DNA of 15,282 nt from Bacteroidota bacterium (GTDB lineage Bacteria; Bacteroidota; Bacteroidia; B-17B0; Aurantibacillaceae): positions 1 to 15,282 of the forward strand of contig JADJSH010000036.1 in assembly GCA_016711805.1 (NCBI GenBank), written 5' to 3'. This document shows positions 1 to 7,192 of the stretch, in pieces (within the stretch, counting starts at the first letter, position 1; each line of letters starts with the position of its first letter). A program made the position numbers and the translations under genes. A model generated the notes under the pieces. It searched no databases. It saw nothing but the letters and a program-made list of their open reading frames with translations, and was not told the DNA's origin.

Positions 1-2
1 GC

Positions 3-700
3 ATTGGTAAATACATAGCCAGCATCATCGAAGATGGCTCTTGTTTGCAGATGGGCAATGGCGCCATACCCAATGCGGTATTATCACAACTACCAACCAC
101 AAAGACCTGGGCATCCACACAGAGATGTTTTCAGATGGCATCATACCCTGGTAAAAAGTGCGTCATCAATGGCTCCAAAAGAAAATCACCGCAATAAAGA
201 TCGTCACCACCTTCCCTTTGGGATCCAATGAACTCTACAAATTTGTGGAAGACAATCCCATTCTCAGGATGAAAGACGTGGCCTACGTCAACGATACCGC
301 TAACATACGCAAGAACAAAAATAGCAGACATCAACTCCGCCATCGAGATCGACCTCACCGGTCCGATCTGTGCAGATAGTATTGGTCCCAGGATGTACTC
401 TGGCGTAGGTGGTCAAATGGACTTATGCGCGGCGCTTTATCAGAAGGCGGTAAACCCATCATTGCCATGCGTCGGCTGCCACCAAAAAGGACAAAGCAAG
501 ATTGTGCCTACCTCAAACAAGGAGCCGGTGTCGTTTCTACCCGCGCCCACGTACACCACATCGCCACCGAATTAAACGGCATAGTAGACCTTACGGTAAA
601 AACCTGGCACAACGAGCCAAAGCCTCATCAGCATTGCCCACCCGGATCTGAGAGAAGAGTTGAGCGTGCCGCTTTGGAGATGTTTGGAAAGGTTTGGTAG
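3..700 (+). pseudogene. Acetyl-CoA hydrolase / 4-hydroxybutyrate CoA-transferase family, 3' part, multiply frameshifted
   Basis: Frame-hopping translation gives a continuous C-terminal half of an acetyl-CoA hydrolase/CoA-transferase-family enzyme, which moves CoA between acyl-CoA and a carboxylate in the cytoplasm. Segments in order include GAIPNAVL, then GIHTEMFSDG (with the Glu that is catalytic in this family), KIVTTFPLGS, YVNDTANIRKN, EIDLTGPICADSIGPRMYSG, GGQMD, the EGGKPIIAM region, GAGVVSTRAHVH and a C-terminal ISIAHPD-type stretch. It ends at TAG 698-700; the 5' part lies outside the window. About 12 single-base shifts are needed, near 97, 151, 164, 185, 315, 423, 469, 488, 509, 592, 624 and 661. 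Nearly all are a homopolymer run one base short; the one near 315 is one base long. No premature stop remains inside the joined frames. This could be a decayed gene or an intact housekeeping gene spoiled by assembly errors. Family assignment is firm; exact substrate is not. Confidence 0.82.
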
Positions 701-740
701 GCGGAGGATCGGAGGGATCGGAGGTGTCAGAGGTGACAGA

Positions 741-1003
741 GGTGCCTGTCCATATGCAGGCAAAGCCGGCGTAGGGATCGGAGAGCAGCCATCGGTTAAC
801 GCGTTAACCGCTAACCGGCACCTGTCCGTATGCAGGCAAGCCGGTGTAGGAACGACATCTGGCCGGCTAATGCCAGTCAGACAGGCCGGAAACCGCTAAC
901 GGACAACGGCTAACCGGCACCTGTCCTTCATGCAGGCAAAGCCGGCGTAGGAACCGCTCGACAACCGCTGATCTACCTGGCTAACGCCAGTTAGACAGGC
1001 GGA
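741..1003. repeat. GC-rich interspersed repeats, two families
   Basis: This is a non-coding stretch downstream of the CoA-transferase. Family 1 has three copies, near 741-775, 813-850 and 911-951, built on GCACCTGTCC followed by a TGCAGGCAAGCCGG-like half and GTAGG. Family 2 has two copies, near 861-890 and 977-1003, of the form CTGGCTAACGCCAG then T(C)AGACAGGC. The first half of family 2 is itself an inverted repeat (CTGGC/GCCAG). Copies differ by small indels. Spacers carry short CCGCTAACGG-like words. I see no ORF with coding character here. The function is unknown; such arrays can be REP-like elements or remnants of recombination sites. Confidence 0.7.
793..810. repeat. Perfect 18-bp palindrome CGGTTAACGCGTTAACCG
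   Basis: The sequence equals its own reverse complement over all 18 bases. It sits between repeat copies 1 and 2 of the GC-rich array and is followed by another CTAACCGG word. It could bind a dimeric regulator or be part of the repeat family; nothing in the context decides between these. Confidence 0.8.
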
Positions 1004-1168
1004 GGGAGAAACCGGCCCTTACACTTCCTTCAAAGCGTTGGGGCAAGGCATCGTGTCCCTTACAACGCCCGCGTCATTGCAGGGATCCGGCAGCTGAGCT
1101 TGCGTCCCAATGTCAACAGAGCGTCGAAGCGGGCTTGTCCCGCTGCATAGCAAGGGTAGCGGCAGCGT

Positions 1169-1292
1169 GAGCCGCGAGTATTGAACCAAGCGCGAAGCGC
1201 GTATTCCCAAAGAAGGGGTTGACGGTGAACTAAGCCGAAGCGTATTGAACTCAAGCCGAAGGCGTATTGCCCTTAAGCCGGAAGGCGTATTG
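1169..1292. repeat. Array of about five short hairpin-bearing repeats (GCCGAAGGCGTATTG type)
   Basis: Units read approximately GAGCCGCGAGTATTGAAC (1169-1186), AAGCGCGAAGCGCGTATTC (1188-1206), AAGCCGAAGCGTATTG (1232-1247), AAGCCGAAGGCGTATTG (1253-1269) and AAGCCGGAAGGCGTATTG (1275-1292). Each core can fold as a tiny GCC-GAA-GGC stem. The last three are spaced about 21-22 bases apart and separated by AACT or CCTT. The nearby minus-strand reading frames are by-products of this repeat composition and are not called as genes. Confidence 0.72.
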
Positions 1293-1327
1293 AACTAAGC
1301 ATGACCGAATGGTTGAGCTTTATGCAA

Positions 1328-1351
1328 ATCGAGTGAAAGATTTCACTCGAT
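1328..1351. repeat. Perfect inverted repeat, 11-bp arms, 2-nt centre
   Basis: ATCGAGTGAAA (1328-1338), GA, then TTTCACTCGAT (1341-1351) is an exact inverted repeat. It lies just past the last GCCGAAGGC-type unit. The tight centre suits either a dimer-binding operator or a cruciform rather than a conventional terminator, and no U-rich tract follows on either strand. The stretch 1352-1614 that follows holds no gene or repeat I can support. Confidence 0.8.
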
Positions 1352-1614
1352 AATGAGGAACCGTAAAACCCTTGCACGGCAAACGAACAAGCCATTAAAG
1401 AAATGTCGCCCTATAAACTCATTGCAAAGACAAAGGTGTGCAAACACCGAGGATTGTCCTAAAAACTGAAACCAAAACTTGCATTCAAGTAGGAAATAGT
1501 TTAAATTTGTAGAGAACGTTGTATAATCCTGTTCGCAATTAATTTTTCAAAATTTTATATGGTAATTGGGAGTTGGATTGAGTAATTTCGAAATAATATT
1601 TTGCCCATTGCCAA

Positions 1615-1644
1615 AGGTCTGCGACCTAAGGACGGCGAAGCCGT
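1615..1644. terminator. Two tandem small hairpins, possible terminator of the minus-strand gene
   Basis: AGGTC-TGC-GACCT (1615-1627) and ACGGC-GAA-GCCGT (1632-1644) are two perfect 5-bp stems four bases apart. They lie about 75 bases beyond the stop of the minus-strand zinc-ribbon gene, and an AT-rich tract follows on the minus strand. The second stem has the same GAA triloop as the repeats at 1169-1292, so it may be a related repeat instead of a terminator. Two direct GTTTGAAATG copies (1653-1662, 1671-1680) sit between the stems and the gene. Confidence 0.35.
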
Positions 1645-1719
1645 TTGCAAACGTTTGAAATGTTCAAAATGTTTGAAATGGAGGGAAGGATGTGATGGTT
1701 TTTACAAAGGGATTCAGAG

Positions 1720-2075
1720 CTATTCAGATGGTTTTCTGGTCACCAAAACTTCTTGATCTGAAAACAGTGTCCAGGAAAAGTCGTACACATAGTTTACTAC
1801 CTTGTTTTGGGTGTTGATGTGAAAGGAAGTGAGAGGATGCCAATTGAATTTTTTGGCATCGAGTTGGTTTCTGTGAATCTTCTTGTATTTGCTTTTTTGC
1901 CCAAAATTTCAAGCAAGATGGATCTGTTGCGGTGCAGGATCTTATCTATTTTAGCAGTTGCTTCATTGGTAACTTTATTGAGTTTTTCGTGATAAGCGGT
2001 TTTACATTTTGCAGAACAAAAAATTTTGTCGGATCTGCCATAAAACTTGGTGGGACACATTTTGCATTTTTTCAT
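1720..2075 (-). CDS. Small zinc-ribbon protein, one frameshift
   Basis: The start at 2075 gives MKKCKMCPTKF, then FCSAKCK: two CxxC-type pairs (C4-x2-C7, C20-x3-C24) form a treble-clef-like zinc site in the first 25 residues. A Lys-rich helix follows with the conserved stretch KIDKILHRNRSILLEILGK. The frame then breaks near 1870 (an AA run that should be AAA). The next frame continues with a FNWHPLTSFHINTQ-like stretch, then NYVYDFSWTLFS and a stop at 1720. Adding one base makes 118 aa, the usual size of this uncharacterised family of small Bacteroidota proteins. The function is unknown; a DNA-binding or mobile-element accessory role is only a guess from the recombinase on the opposite strand, with which it shares an upstream region. 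The earlier stop at 1797 is an artefact of the shift. Confidence 0.72.
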
Positions 2076-2237
2076 AGCATAGGTACTTTAGAGCGGTAAA
2101 AACGGGGTGTTGCGGGGTAATATAAGTATGTTAACGGTTGGCTTACGATTATGTTGCCAAACCTATTCATTTTTTACAACCATTCTCTTGTTTTTGGGCT
2201 CATAATACAGGGATATTTGTCAATCATTCTTGATCCA
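2076..2237. other. Intergenic region between divergent zinc-ribbon and recombinase genes
   Basis: This stretch separates the start of the minus-strand zinc-ribbon gene from the likely start of the recombinase. It includes GGTAATATAAGTATGTTAACGG near 2117. An in-frame ATG at 2151 could lengthen the recombinase by 29 residues, but the added leader is hydrophobic and unlike the family, so I prefer the ATG at 2238. I see no clear TAnnTTTG -7 box. Confidence 0.4.
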
Positions 2238-3914
2238 ATGATTCAGATAACCAAAAAAATGCATAAGGGGAATTGGCAGATATTTTTGCTCTTTGACTAC
2301 AATGCCGACATCGTAGAAACCATCAAAAAAATGGAAGGGGTACATTACAGTAAAACCCACAAAGCCTGGTACCTGCCCTATAGCAAACCAGCCTGGCATG
2401 CATTTTTAAAAACAGGGTTAAGTTATCAGATTTCAGAATTCGGAACCACTGGTCCAAACACGCCGTTAAGTGAAAATACCGAAACAAACCAAGCTGATGT
2501 GCCTTCGCAGTGTAATCATGAGGCAGCAGACAAAAAGAACTGAACATCCGATACAAACATCCTTATTTACTCATAACCGGCAGGTTAACGGTAGAAGAAA
2601 TTGCAAAATTAAAGAGTCTACCCAAGACCTATTGGAATGTGCGATATCAAAACTGGGTGGTGGAAGCCAAGGTGAATCATTTGGAATTTTTGCATCAAGA
2701 GTTGAATTTCATTTCACAAAATCAATTCGAAGTCTGAAGACCCAAATTGCTGAAGTGGAAAATCCCCAAATGCATGCTATATAAAAGTCCTGAATATCCA
2801 GACCAAATACTGCTCCAGCTCAGTGGTACTGGTGTAGATGTTGATTTTGTCAAATACATTCCGGAAAGAAAATACCATTCAGACAAGAAGTTTTGGGTAC
2901 TGCCTTACGACGACAAACTTATCGAGCGGATCATAGACCATTACACTGCCTTAAAACAATGGTTATCAACAAAATTCAACCAGAAATGCAAAAGCCAAGA
3001 CCGTCAACTACAAAGAGCTAAGGGAATATTTACTACATAAAACACCAGAGGTGCTTTTGCCATTTGCCACTGACTATCTGAAAGTGTTGATGAGGGAAAG
3101 GTACAGCAACAACACCCTAAAAGAGTATCATGGCAAGTTTATGAAATTTGCCAAAGCCATGCTACCCAAAACGTGTGACGCCATTACAGAAGCAGAGGTC
3201 AATGACTACATAGCCAAATCAGCCAGGAAAAAGTTTCTGAATCTTTGATCAACACTACCATCAATGCCATCAAATTTTACTATGAAAAAGTAATTTACCT
3301 ACCTGATTTAAAATAGAGCGTATAAAACGCCCGAGAAAAGCAATGCTTTGCCCAAAGTACTGAGTGTGGAAGAAGTAGATCGAATGCTCCGAGCCACAGA
3401 AACCTCAAACACACCACCCTCTTATACGCCCTGTATGGACATGGCCTGAGATTAAACGAAGTTCTTCATTTGCGATTGGAAGACATCTTGTGGGATAGGA
3501 ATCAGCTCTATATCAAAGCCGGAAAAGGCAAAAAGACCGCTACATCACCATGAGTCAGGAATTTAAACTCATAATATCAGCCTATGCCCACGAATACCAA
3601 CCCCGCCACTGGCTCTTTGAAGGTCATGACCAGGTGTCACAATACTCAGAAAGGTCAGTACAGCAGGTAGTAAACAGGCAGCCCAGAAAGCGAAAATCAG
3701 TAAGAGAGTAACCCCACACACCTTGCGTCATTGTTATGCAACGCATTTGGTGGATGCGGGGACACAGCTGCCTTATATTAAGGAGTTATTAGGGCATAAG
3801 GACATCAAGACGACTATGATATATACTCATATAACAACGGCAAGTATTGAGAAAGTGGTCAGTCCCTTGGATATGTTAAAGAGAAGACCAGAAAGTTATG
3901 AAAAACCGCAATAA
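2238..3914 (+). pseudogene. Tyrosine recombinase/integrase with repeated N-terminal modules, multiply frameshifted
   Basis: A site-specific recombinase of the phage-integrase fold, readable across roughly ten frame shifts. The N-terminal part has about three related modules ending in an aromatic-rich W..(P)Y element: HYSKTHKAWYLPYSK (about 2338-2385), TYWNVRYQNWVVEAK (about 2628-2673) and KYHSDKKFWVLPYDD (about 2871-2915). The core-binding domain follows: LPFATDYLKVLMRERYSNNT, then INAIKFYYEKV. The catalytic domain shows Arg I in GHGLRLNEVLHLR, Lys in IKAGKGKKDRYITM (one shift inside), HTLRHCYATH (box II His/Arg), LLGHKDIKTTMIYTH with the His and the nucleophilic Tyr, and a C-terminal SPLDML. 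All catalytic residues are present when the frames are joined. The extra helix typical of integron IntI between boxes I and II is absent, so it is Xer-like rather than a canonical IntI. It is either inactivated or miscalled at homopolymers. It ends 29 bases before a GTTATGC core site. Confidence 0.85.
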
Positions 3915-3943
3915 AAATATAAATTTGGTGCAGGTATAAACAA

Positions 3944-3952
3944 GTTATGCCC
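3944..3952 (+). other. Candidate recombination core site GTTATGCCC (attI-like)
   Basis: GTTATGCCC lies 29 bases after the recombinase stop and is the exact reverse complement of GGGCATAAC at 15168-15176. GTTATGC fits most of the integron R-box consensus GTTRRRY (the fifth base, T, deviates). Its position beside the integrase, with no upstream arm to fold with, resembles an attI-type primary site. The assignment rests on the pairing with the right-hand site. Confidence 0.45.
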
Positions 3953-4008
3953 AATGCCAAGAGACACCGTACCAACGATGAAGAGACATACAAAACATAA
4001 AACTAAAA

Positions 4009-4095
4009 GCCAACGCTTCGCAAAATTAAAAGAGGTGCAAGCCAACGCACAAAGCCAACGCTTTTGCACCACATTTAATTTTGCCCCAACGCACC
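4009..4095. repeat. Long hairpin A with GCCAACGC repeats
   Basis: Left arm 4020-4040 and right arm 4064-4084 are 21-nt inverted arms pairing at 19 positions. The two mismatches form an A.A / C-G / A.A pattern (AGA opposite ACA). GCCAACGC occurs just before the stem (4009-4016) and twice in the loop (4041-4048, 4054-4061); CCCAACGCACC follows the stem (4085-4095). The element lies between the recombinase and the first small gene, in otherwise non-coding sequence. A related element lies downstream of the TerC gene. It could be a recombination-related hairpin, a repeat element or a transcript-level regulator of the downstream operon. Confidence 0.75.
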
Positions 4096-4131
4096 CAAGC
4101 CCACCCACCACCCAAAAATCAAATTACAACT

Positions 4132-4339
4132 ATGGGACTAACTGATATTTTCTGGAAAGGTTATTATTTAACCAAAAACCCAAACAAGACCTATCAAAAA
4201 GGATGGGATGATGCTATCAATGGCAATCCTAGGCACCAATATAAATTGACAATGATTTTGAACAATACAAAAAACTCAAGAATTGTATGACAAAGGGTAT
4301 AATGACGGACTAAAAGAGAAACTTATTAGAAAATTATAG
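4132..4339 (+). CDS. Small protein with two KG(W/Y)xDxxxG motifs, two frameshifts
   Basis: The start at 4132 follows CAAATTACAACT and gives MGLTDIFWKGYYLTKNPNKT, then QKGWDDAINGNP. Two single-base shifts (AAA near 4244 and AA near 4279, each one base short) restore a tail reading DNDFEQYKKLK, LYDKGYNDGLKE and a stop at 4339; the repaired length is 69 aa. The motif KGWDDAINGNP recurs as KGYNDGLKE, so the protein is a short internal duplication. No signal peptide or membrane segment is seen. It is small, soluble and of unknown function, and lies between hairpin A and the TerD genes. The ATG at 4081 in the same frame reads through the hairpin end and is unlikely to be used. Confidence 0.5.
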
Positions 4340-4347
4340 TAAATTTG
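4340..4347 (+). promoter_or_regulatory. Possible Bacteroidota -7 box (TAAATTTG)
   Basis: TAAATTTG matches the Bacteroidota sigma-factor -7 consensus TAnnTTTG and lies 28 bases before the first TerD start, in the only sizeable gap at the head of the operon. No TTTG -33 element is visible at the expected distance, so this is weak. The same word occurs at 3920-3927 after the recombinase stop. AT-rich sequence makes chance matches likely. Confidence 0.25.
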
Positions 4348-4375
4348 ACATTTCATTTAAAATAAATTATAAAAT

Positions 4376-5005
4376 ATGGCAGAAGTAATTAATTTAAGAA
4401 AAGGCGACAAAGTCGCAGTAGGTTTTACAAACATTACAGTTGGTTTAGGTTGGGAACCCAACGAAGGAACAGGTGGAACTTTTGATTTAGATGTTTCGGC
4501 AATTATGATAAATTCTGATAGAAAACTACCGAGTGCAAATCACCTAATTTTCTATAACAATTATTGTTCAAATGGACACGGTAGAGATAATCCGTGTACA
4601 AACTGTACAATTGGGAAATATGGAATTCTTCATACAGGAGATGATCCAGGTGGTGAGAATAGTGACGGAGGTGATGATGAAGCAATAATAATTGACATTA
4701 ATAAAATTCCAGCCGATATTCAAGAGATATTGTTTGTTGTTACAATTGATGACGCAGTTATTAAAAAACAAAATTTTGGACAGGTTCGAGACTCTTATAT
4801 TCGTTTGGTTGATAATAGCAACGGAAAGGAAGTTATGAAATACGAATTAGGAGAAGATTTTTCAATAGAAACTGGAATTGAATTTGGTAGATTATATAGA
4901 AGAAACAGCGAATGGAAATTTGATGCTTCTGGTATAGGTTATAAAGAAGATTTAGATTTTTTTGTAAGTAAATATTTACCTGATACTATAAAAACTCAAA
5001 AATAA
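4376..5005 (+). CDS. TerD-domain protein 1 with Cys/His insertion
   Basis: A tellurium-resistance TerD-fold protein (a Ca2+-binding beta sandwich, cytoplasmic and often membrane-associated in ter systems). It shows MAEVINLRKGDKV, TVGLGWEPNE (21-30), FDLDVSAIM (36-44), HTGDDPGGENSDGGDDE (86-102) with the acidic Ca-binding loop, NFGQV (133-137), and GRLYRR with WKFDASG (171-186). Its 209 aa are slightly longer than usual because of an insertion before the HTGDD loop containing C64, H68, C74 and C77 (C-x3-H-x5-C-x2-C), which could bind a metal. Conserved TerD proteins normally have a short turn such as KSPDG here. It is the first gene of the tight ter operon, four bases ahead of a second TerD gene; upstream there is no Shine-Dalgarno sequence, as is usual in Bacteroidota. 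Confidence 0.93.
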   Translation: MAEVINLRKGDKVAVGFTNITVGLGWEPNEGTGGTFDLDVSAIMINSDRKLPSANHLIFYNNYCSNGHGRDNPCTNCTIGKYGILHTGDDPGGENSDGGDDEAIIIDINKIPADIQEILFVVTIDDAVIKKQNFGQVRDSYIRLVDNSNGKEVMKYELGEDFSIETGIEFGRLYRRNSEWKFDASGIGYKEDLDFFVSKYLPDTIKTQK

Positions 5006-5009
5006 AATT

Positions 5010-5697
5010 ATGCAAGAAGTAATAAATTTATCGAAAGGTCAAACTATAGACCTACGCAAAAACTCAAAAGGTGAAAGTGTTTATGATTTATCGCAAGTTA
5101 CAGTTGGCTTAGGATGGGATGTTCGACAAAAACAAACTGGTTTTTCTTGGTAAACTTATAGGCGGTGGAAAAGAAGAGGAATACGATTTAGATGCAATTG
5201 CATTTTTATTAGATTCTAATGGAAAAGTGGCAAATCTTGGTAAAACAATACAGTTATCTAATGGACAACAAAAAGGATTACAAGAAGGTGACATTGTATT
5301 CTTTAATTCTTTAAAACACCCTTCTGGTCATATCTGGCTTACAGGTGACAATAGAACAGGTGCAGGAGATGGTGACGATGAACAAATTATAGTAAAGCTG
5401 GATTCTTTAGACCAAAAATTTCAAAAAATATTATTTGTAGTTTCAATTTATCAAGGTAAACAGAATAATCAACATTTTGGAATGGTAGAAAATGCTTTTA
5501 TTAGAGCAGTAGATAATAAAGGAAAAGAAATTGCCAAATACTCATTATCTGGAGATTCAACATTTAACGGAATGTGTTCAATGATTTTTGCAGAAATGTA
5601 CAGGCATAATGGCGACTGGAAATTCAGAGCCATTGGTGAACCATACCAAACAGACAATTTTGTTGAGATTTTAAAAAAATATGTTTATAACAATTAA
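5010..5697 (+). CDS. TerD-domain protein 2, one frameshift
   Basis: The start at 5010 is chosen because it gives the canonical TerD N-terminus (MQEVINLSKGQTIDLRK, then SQVTVGLGWDVRQ). A T5 run at 5142-5146 shifts the frame into an early stop; removing one T joins to GKLIGGGKEEEYDLDAIAF. Repaired length is 228 aa. Motifs are YDLDAIAFLLDSNGK (58-72), the family HTGD position present as WLTGDNRTGAGDGDDE (109-124), an HFGMVENAFIRAVD stretch, and AEMYRHNGDWKFRAIGEPY. The acidic DNRTGAGDGDDE loop is the classic TerD Ca2+ site, so this copy is closer to standard TerD/TerE than its neighbour. An alternative start at 5119 would cut off the first strand and is rejected. Confidence 0.9.
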
Positions 5698-5708
5698 AAA
5701 ATAATAAA

Positions 5709-6347
5709 ATGAGAAAATTACCAGTTTATCTATTATTAGATACCTCAGGCTCAATGGGAGGAGAACCAATTGAGGCAGTTAAAAATGGCGTTCAAATTAT
5801 GATCAGTTCATTACGCCAAAATCCACAGGCACAGGAAACAGCCTATATTAGTGTAATTACTTTTGATAGTAATGCTAATCAAATAATTCCTTTAACAGAT
5901 TTGGGCTCATTTCAAATGAGAGACATACAAGCAACAGGAAGTACTTCACTTGGTGCAGGACTTCAACTAGTTGCAAGTTGTATAGACCGAGAAGTTTCAA
6001 AAACAACACCCGAAACCAAAGGTGACTGGAAACCACTTGTGTTTATTATGACAGATGGTGGCCCAACTGACAATTGGCAAAGCGGTCTAGCAGAATTTAA
6101 GAAAAGAAAAACAGGTATAGTTGTAGCTTGTGCAGCAGGTAATGGTGCAGATACAAATGTATTAAAACAAATAACTGACAATGTTGTAGAACTTGCAACT
6201 GCCGATAGTCAAAGTATAGGAAAATTCTTTGCTTGGGTTACAGCTTCAATAGGAGTTTCTTCTACAAAAGTGGAAGATAGTGGCAAAGAGGTTACTGGTT
6301 TAAATGAATTGCCACCACCACCTTCTGAATTAAATATTGTAGTGTAA
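5709..6347 (+). CDS. terY: TerY-type vWA protein 1
   Basis: A 212-aa von Willebrand A domain protein of the TerY family, thought to act as a metal-dependent protein-interaction adaptor in the TerY-kinase-phosphatase triad. The MIDAS metal site is complete: D11-T-S13-G-S15 (LLLDTSGSMGGEP), T79 in ATGSTSLG and D116 in IMTDGGPTD. KGDWKP (104-109) and the C-terminal end of the fold (FFAWVTASIG) are family-typical. A short tail with GKEVTGLNELPPPP ends the protein; there is no zinc ribbon. The start is 11 bases after TerD-2, and the stop overlaps the next start (TAATG at 6345-6349), so translation is probably coupled. It is most similar to TerY-3 (shared SSLRQNP, ETAYIS and GKEVTGL), pointing to local duplication. 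Confidence 0.93.
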   Translation: MRKLPVYLLLDTSGSMGGEPIEAVKNGVQIMISSLRQNPQAQETAYISVITFDSNANQIIPLTDLGSFQMRDIQATGSTSLGAGLQLVASCIDREVSKTTPETKGDWKPLVFIMTDGGPTDNWQSGLAEFKKRKTGIVVACAAGNGADTNVLKQITDNVVELATADSQSIGKFFAWVTASIGVSSTKVEDSGKEVTGLNELPPPPSELNIVV

Positions 6348-7191
6348 TGAAATTAAAATCTTACTTTAATAAATCTTCTCTGAATTTTGGGCTATGGGGT
6401 GCAATAGGTGCTTTTATTCCAGAATTTTTAAGTGAATTTATTATGAATCACGATAATCCTAGTAATGGTTTTTTTTCTTCATTTTTTTCAGTTTCATTTT
6501 GGATAGGTTTAATTGCTATCGGAGTTTCAATTTCTTTATTATTAAAATTATATAAATCAACTAATAAAAAAATTGTAATTAATAAGGAGTTTTTATTTGT
6601 TATTTTAAAGCAAATAGGAATTGGTGCTTTAATAGGTGGAATAGCCCAGATAATTTATTTTATCATTCAAGGTTTTTCAGGAGAATTTGGTAGGATTATT
6701 TGTTGGGGAATTGCTGGAAGTGGTTTGGGTATAAGTATTTCAAAAATAATTCCTATTACCCCTTAAACAAAGGAAAATATGCAGGGTTTATTGGTGGAAT
6801 TTTAGGAGGTTTATTTTTTAGTTTAGTTTCTAGTTCTGGTATTCCGATGTTTGGTCGTTTAATAGGAACTGCAATTATTGGTTTTTTCATTGGTCTATTA
6901 ATTTCTGTATTTGAACAACTTTATAGAGAGGCTTGGATAACATTAAAATGGGCTGAAAATGAATTTACTAATATATCACTTGGAAATAAGCCAATCTATA
7001 TAGGGTCAGGAGCAAAATCGGATATTTATCTGCCTGTTGAAAAAAACTATCCTTCTACAACTGCAATTATTTCATTTAGTAATGGGAAAGTAAAAATTGA
7101 TGATAAATTGAGTGGAAAAACAACAGAATTAAAAAATGGAAGTAAAATTAATTTAGGTTTTGTTGAACTTATAATAAATACTAAAACATAA
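6347..7191 (+). CDS. Polytopic membrane protein with C-terminal FHA-like domain, one frameshift
   Basis: The N-terminal reading gives several hydrophobic segments: NFGLWGAIGAFIPEFL, SVSFWIGLIAIGVSISLLL, a QIGIGALIGGIAQIIYFII stretch, then GIAGSGLGISISKII. A C4 run near 6760 shifts the frame; adding one C joins to NKGKYAGFIGGILGGLFFSL and GRLIGTAIIGFFIGLL, giving 281 aa with about six membrane segments. From about residue 213 a soluble C-terminal domain reads PIYIGSGAKSDIYLP, STTAIISFSNGKVKI, then NGSKINLGFVELIIN. This matches the FHA fold pattern (IG-SDI-L ... NG ... I-LG). The FHA phospho-binding Arg after IG and the His of the SxxH motif are replaced (GS, PSTTA), so phosphopeptide binding may be lost or altered. 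The gene is coupled to TerY-1 and ends one base before TerY-2. The gene has no name I recognise. Confidence 0.75.
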
Positions 7192-7192
7192 A

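Noticed and set aside
1019..1254. Minus-strand reading frames of about 63 codons
   Set aside because: They arise from the GC-rich repeat composition and show no protein-like pattern.
741..1292. Possible CRISPR array
   Set aside because: Repeat copies differ in length and sequence, spacing is irregular, units carry their own hairpins and no cas-like gene is present.
1352..1614. tRNA or other structured RNA in the gap
   Set aside because: I see no cloverleaf arms, CCA-type end or T-loop consensus on either strand.
2238..3914. Canonical integron integrase IntI
   Set aside because: The C-terminal TTMIYTH and SPLD words are IntI-like, but the IntI-specific extra helix between boxes I and II is missing, and the gene points toward rather than away from the putative attI site.
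4009..4095. GCCAACGC words of hairpin A as integron R boxes
   Set aside because: They are direct, not inverted, copies and do not fit RYYYAAC well; the GTTATGC/GCATAAC pair is the better candidate.
4081..4131. Earlier in-frame start for the small gene
   Set aside because: It would translate the end of hairpin A into a Pro-rich leader unlike the rest; the ATG at 4132 is more credible.
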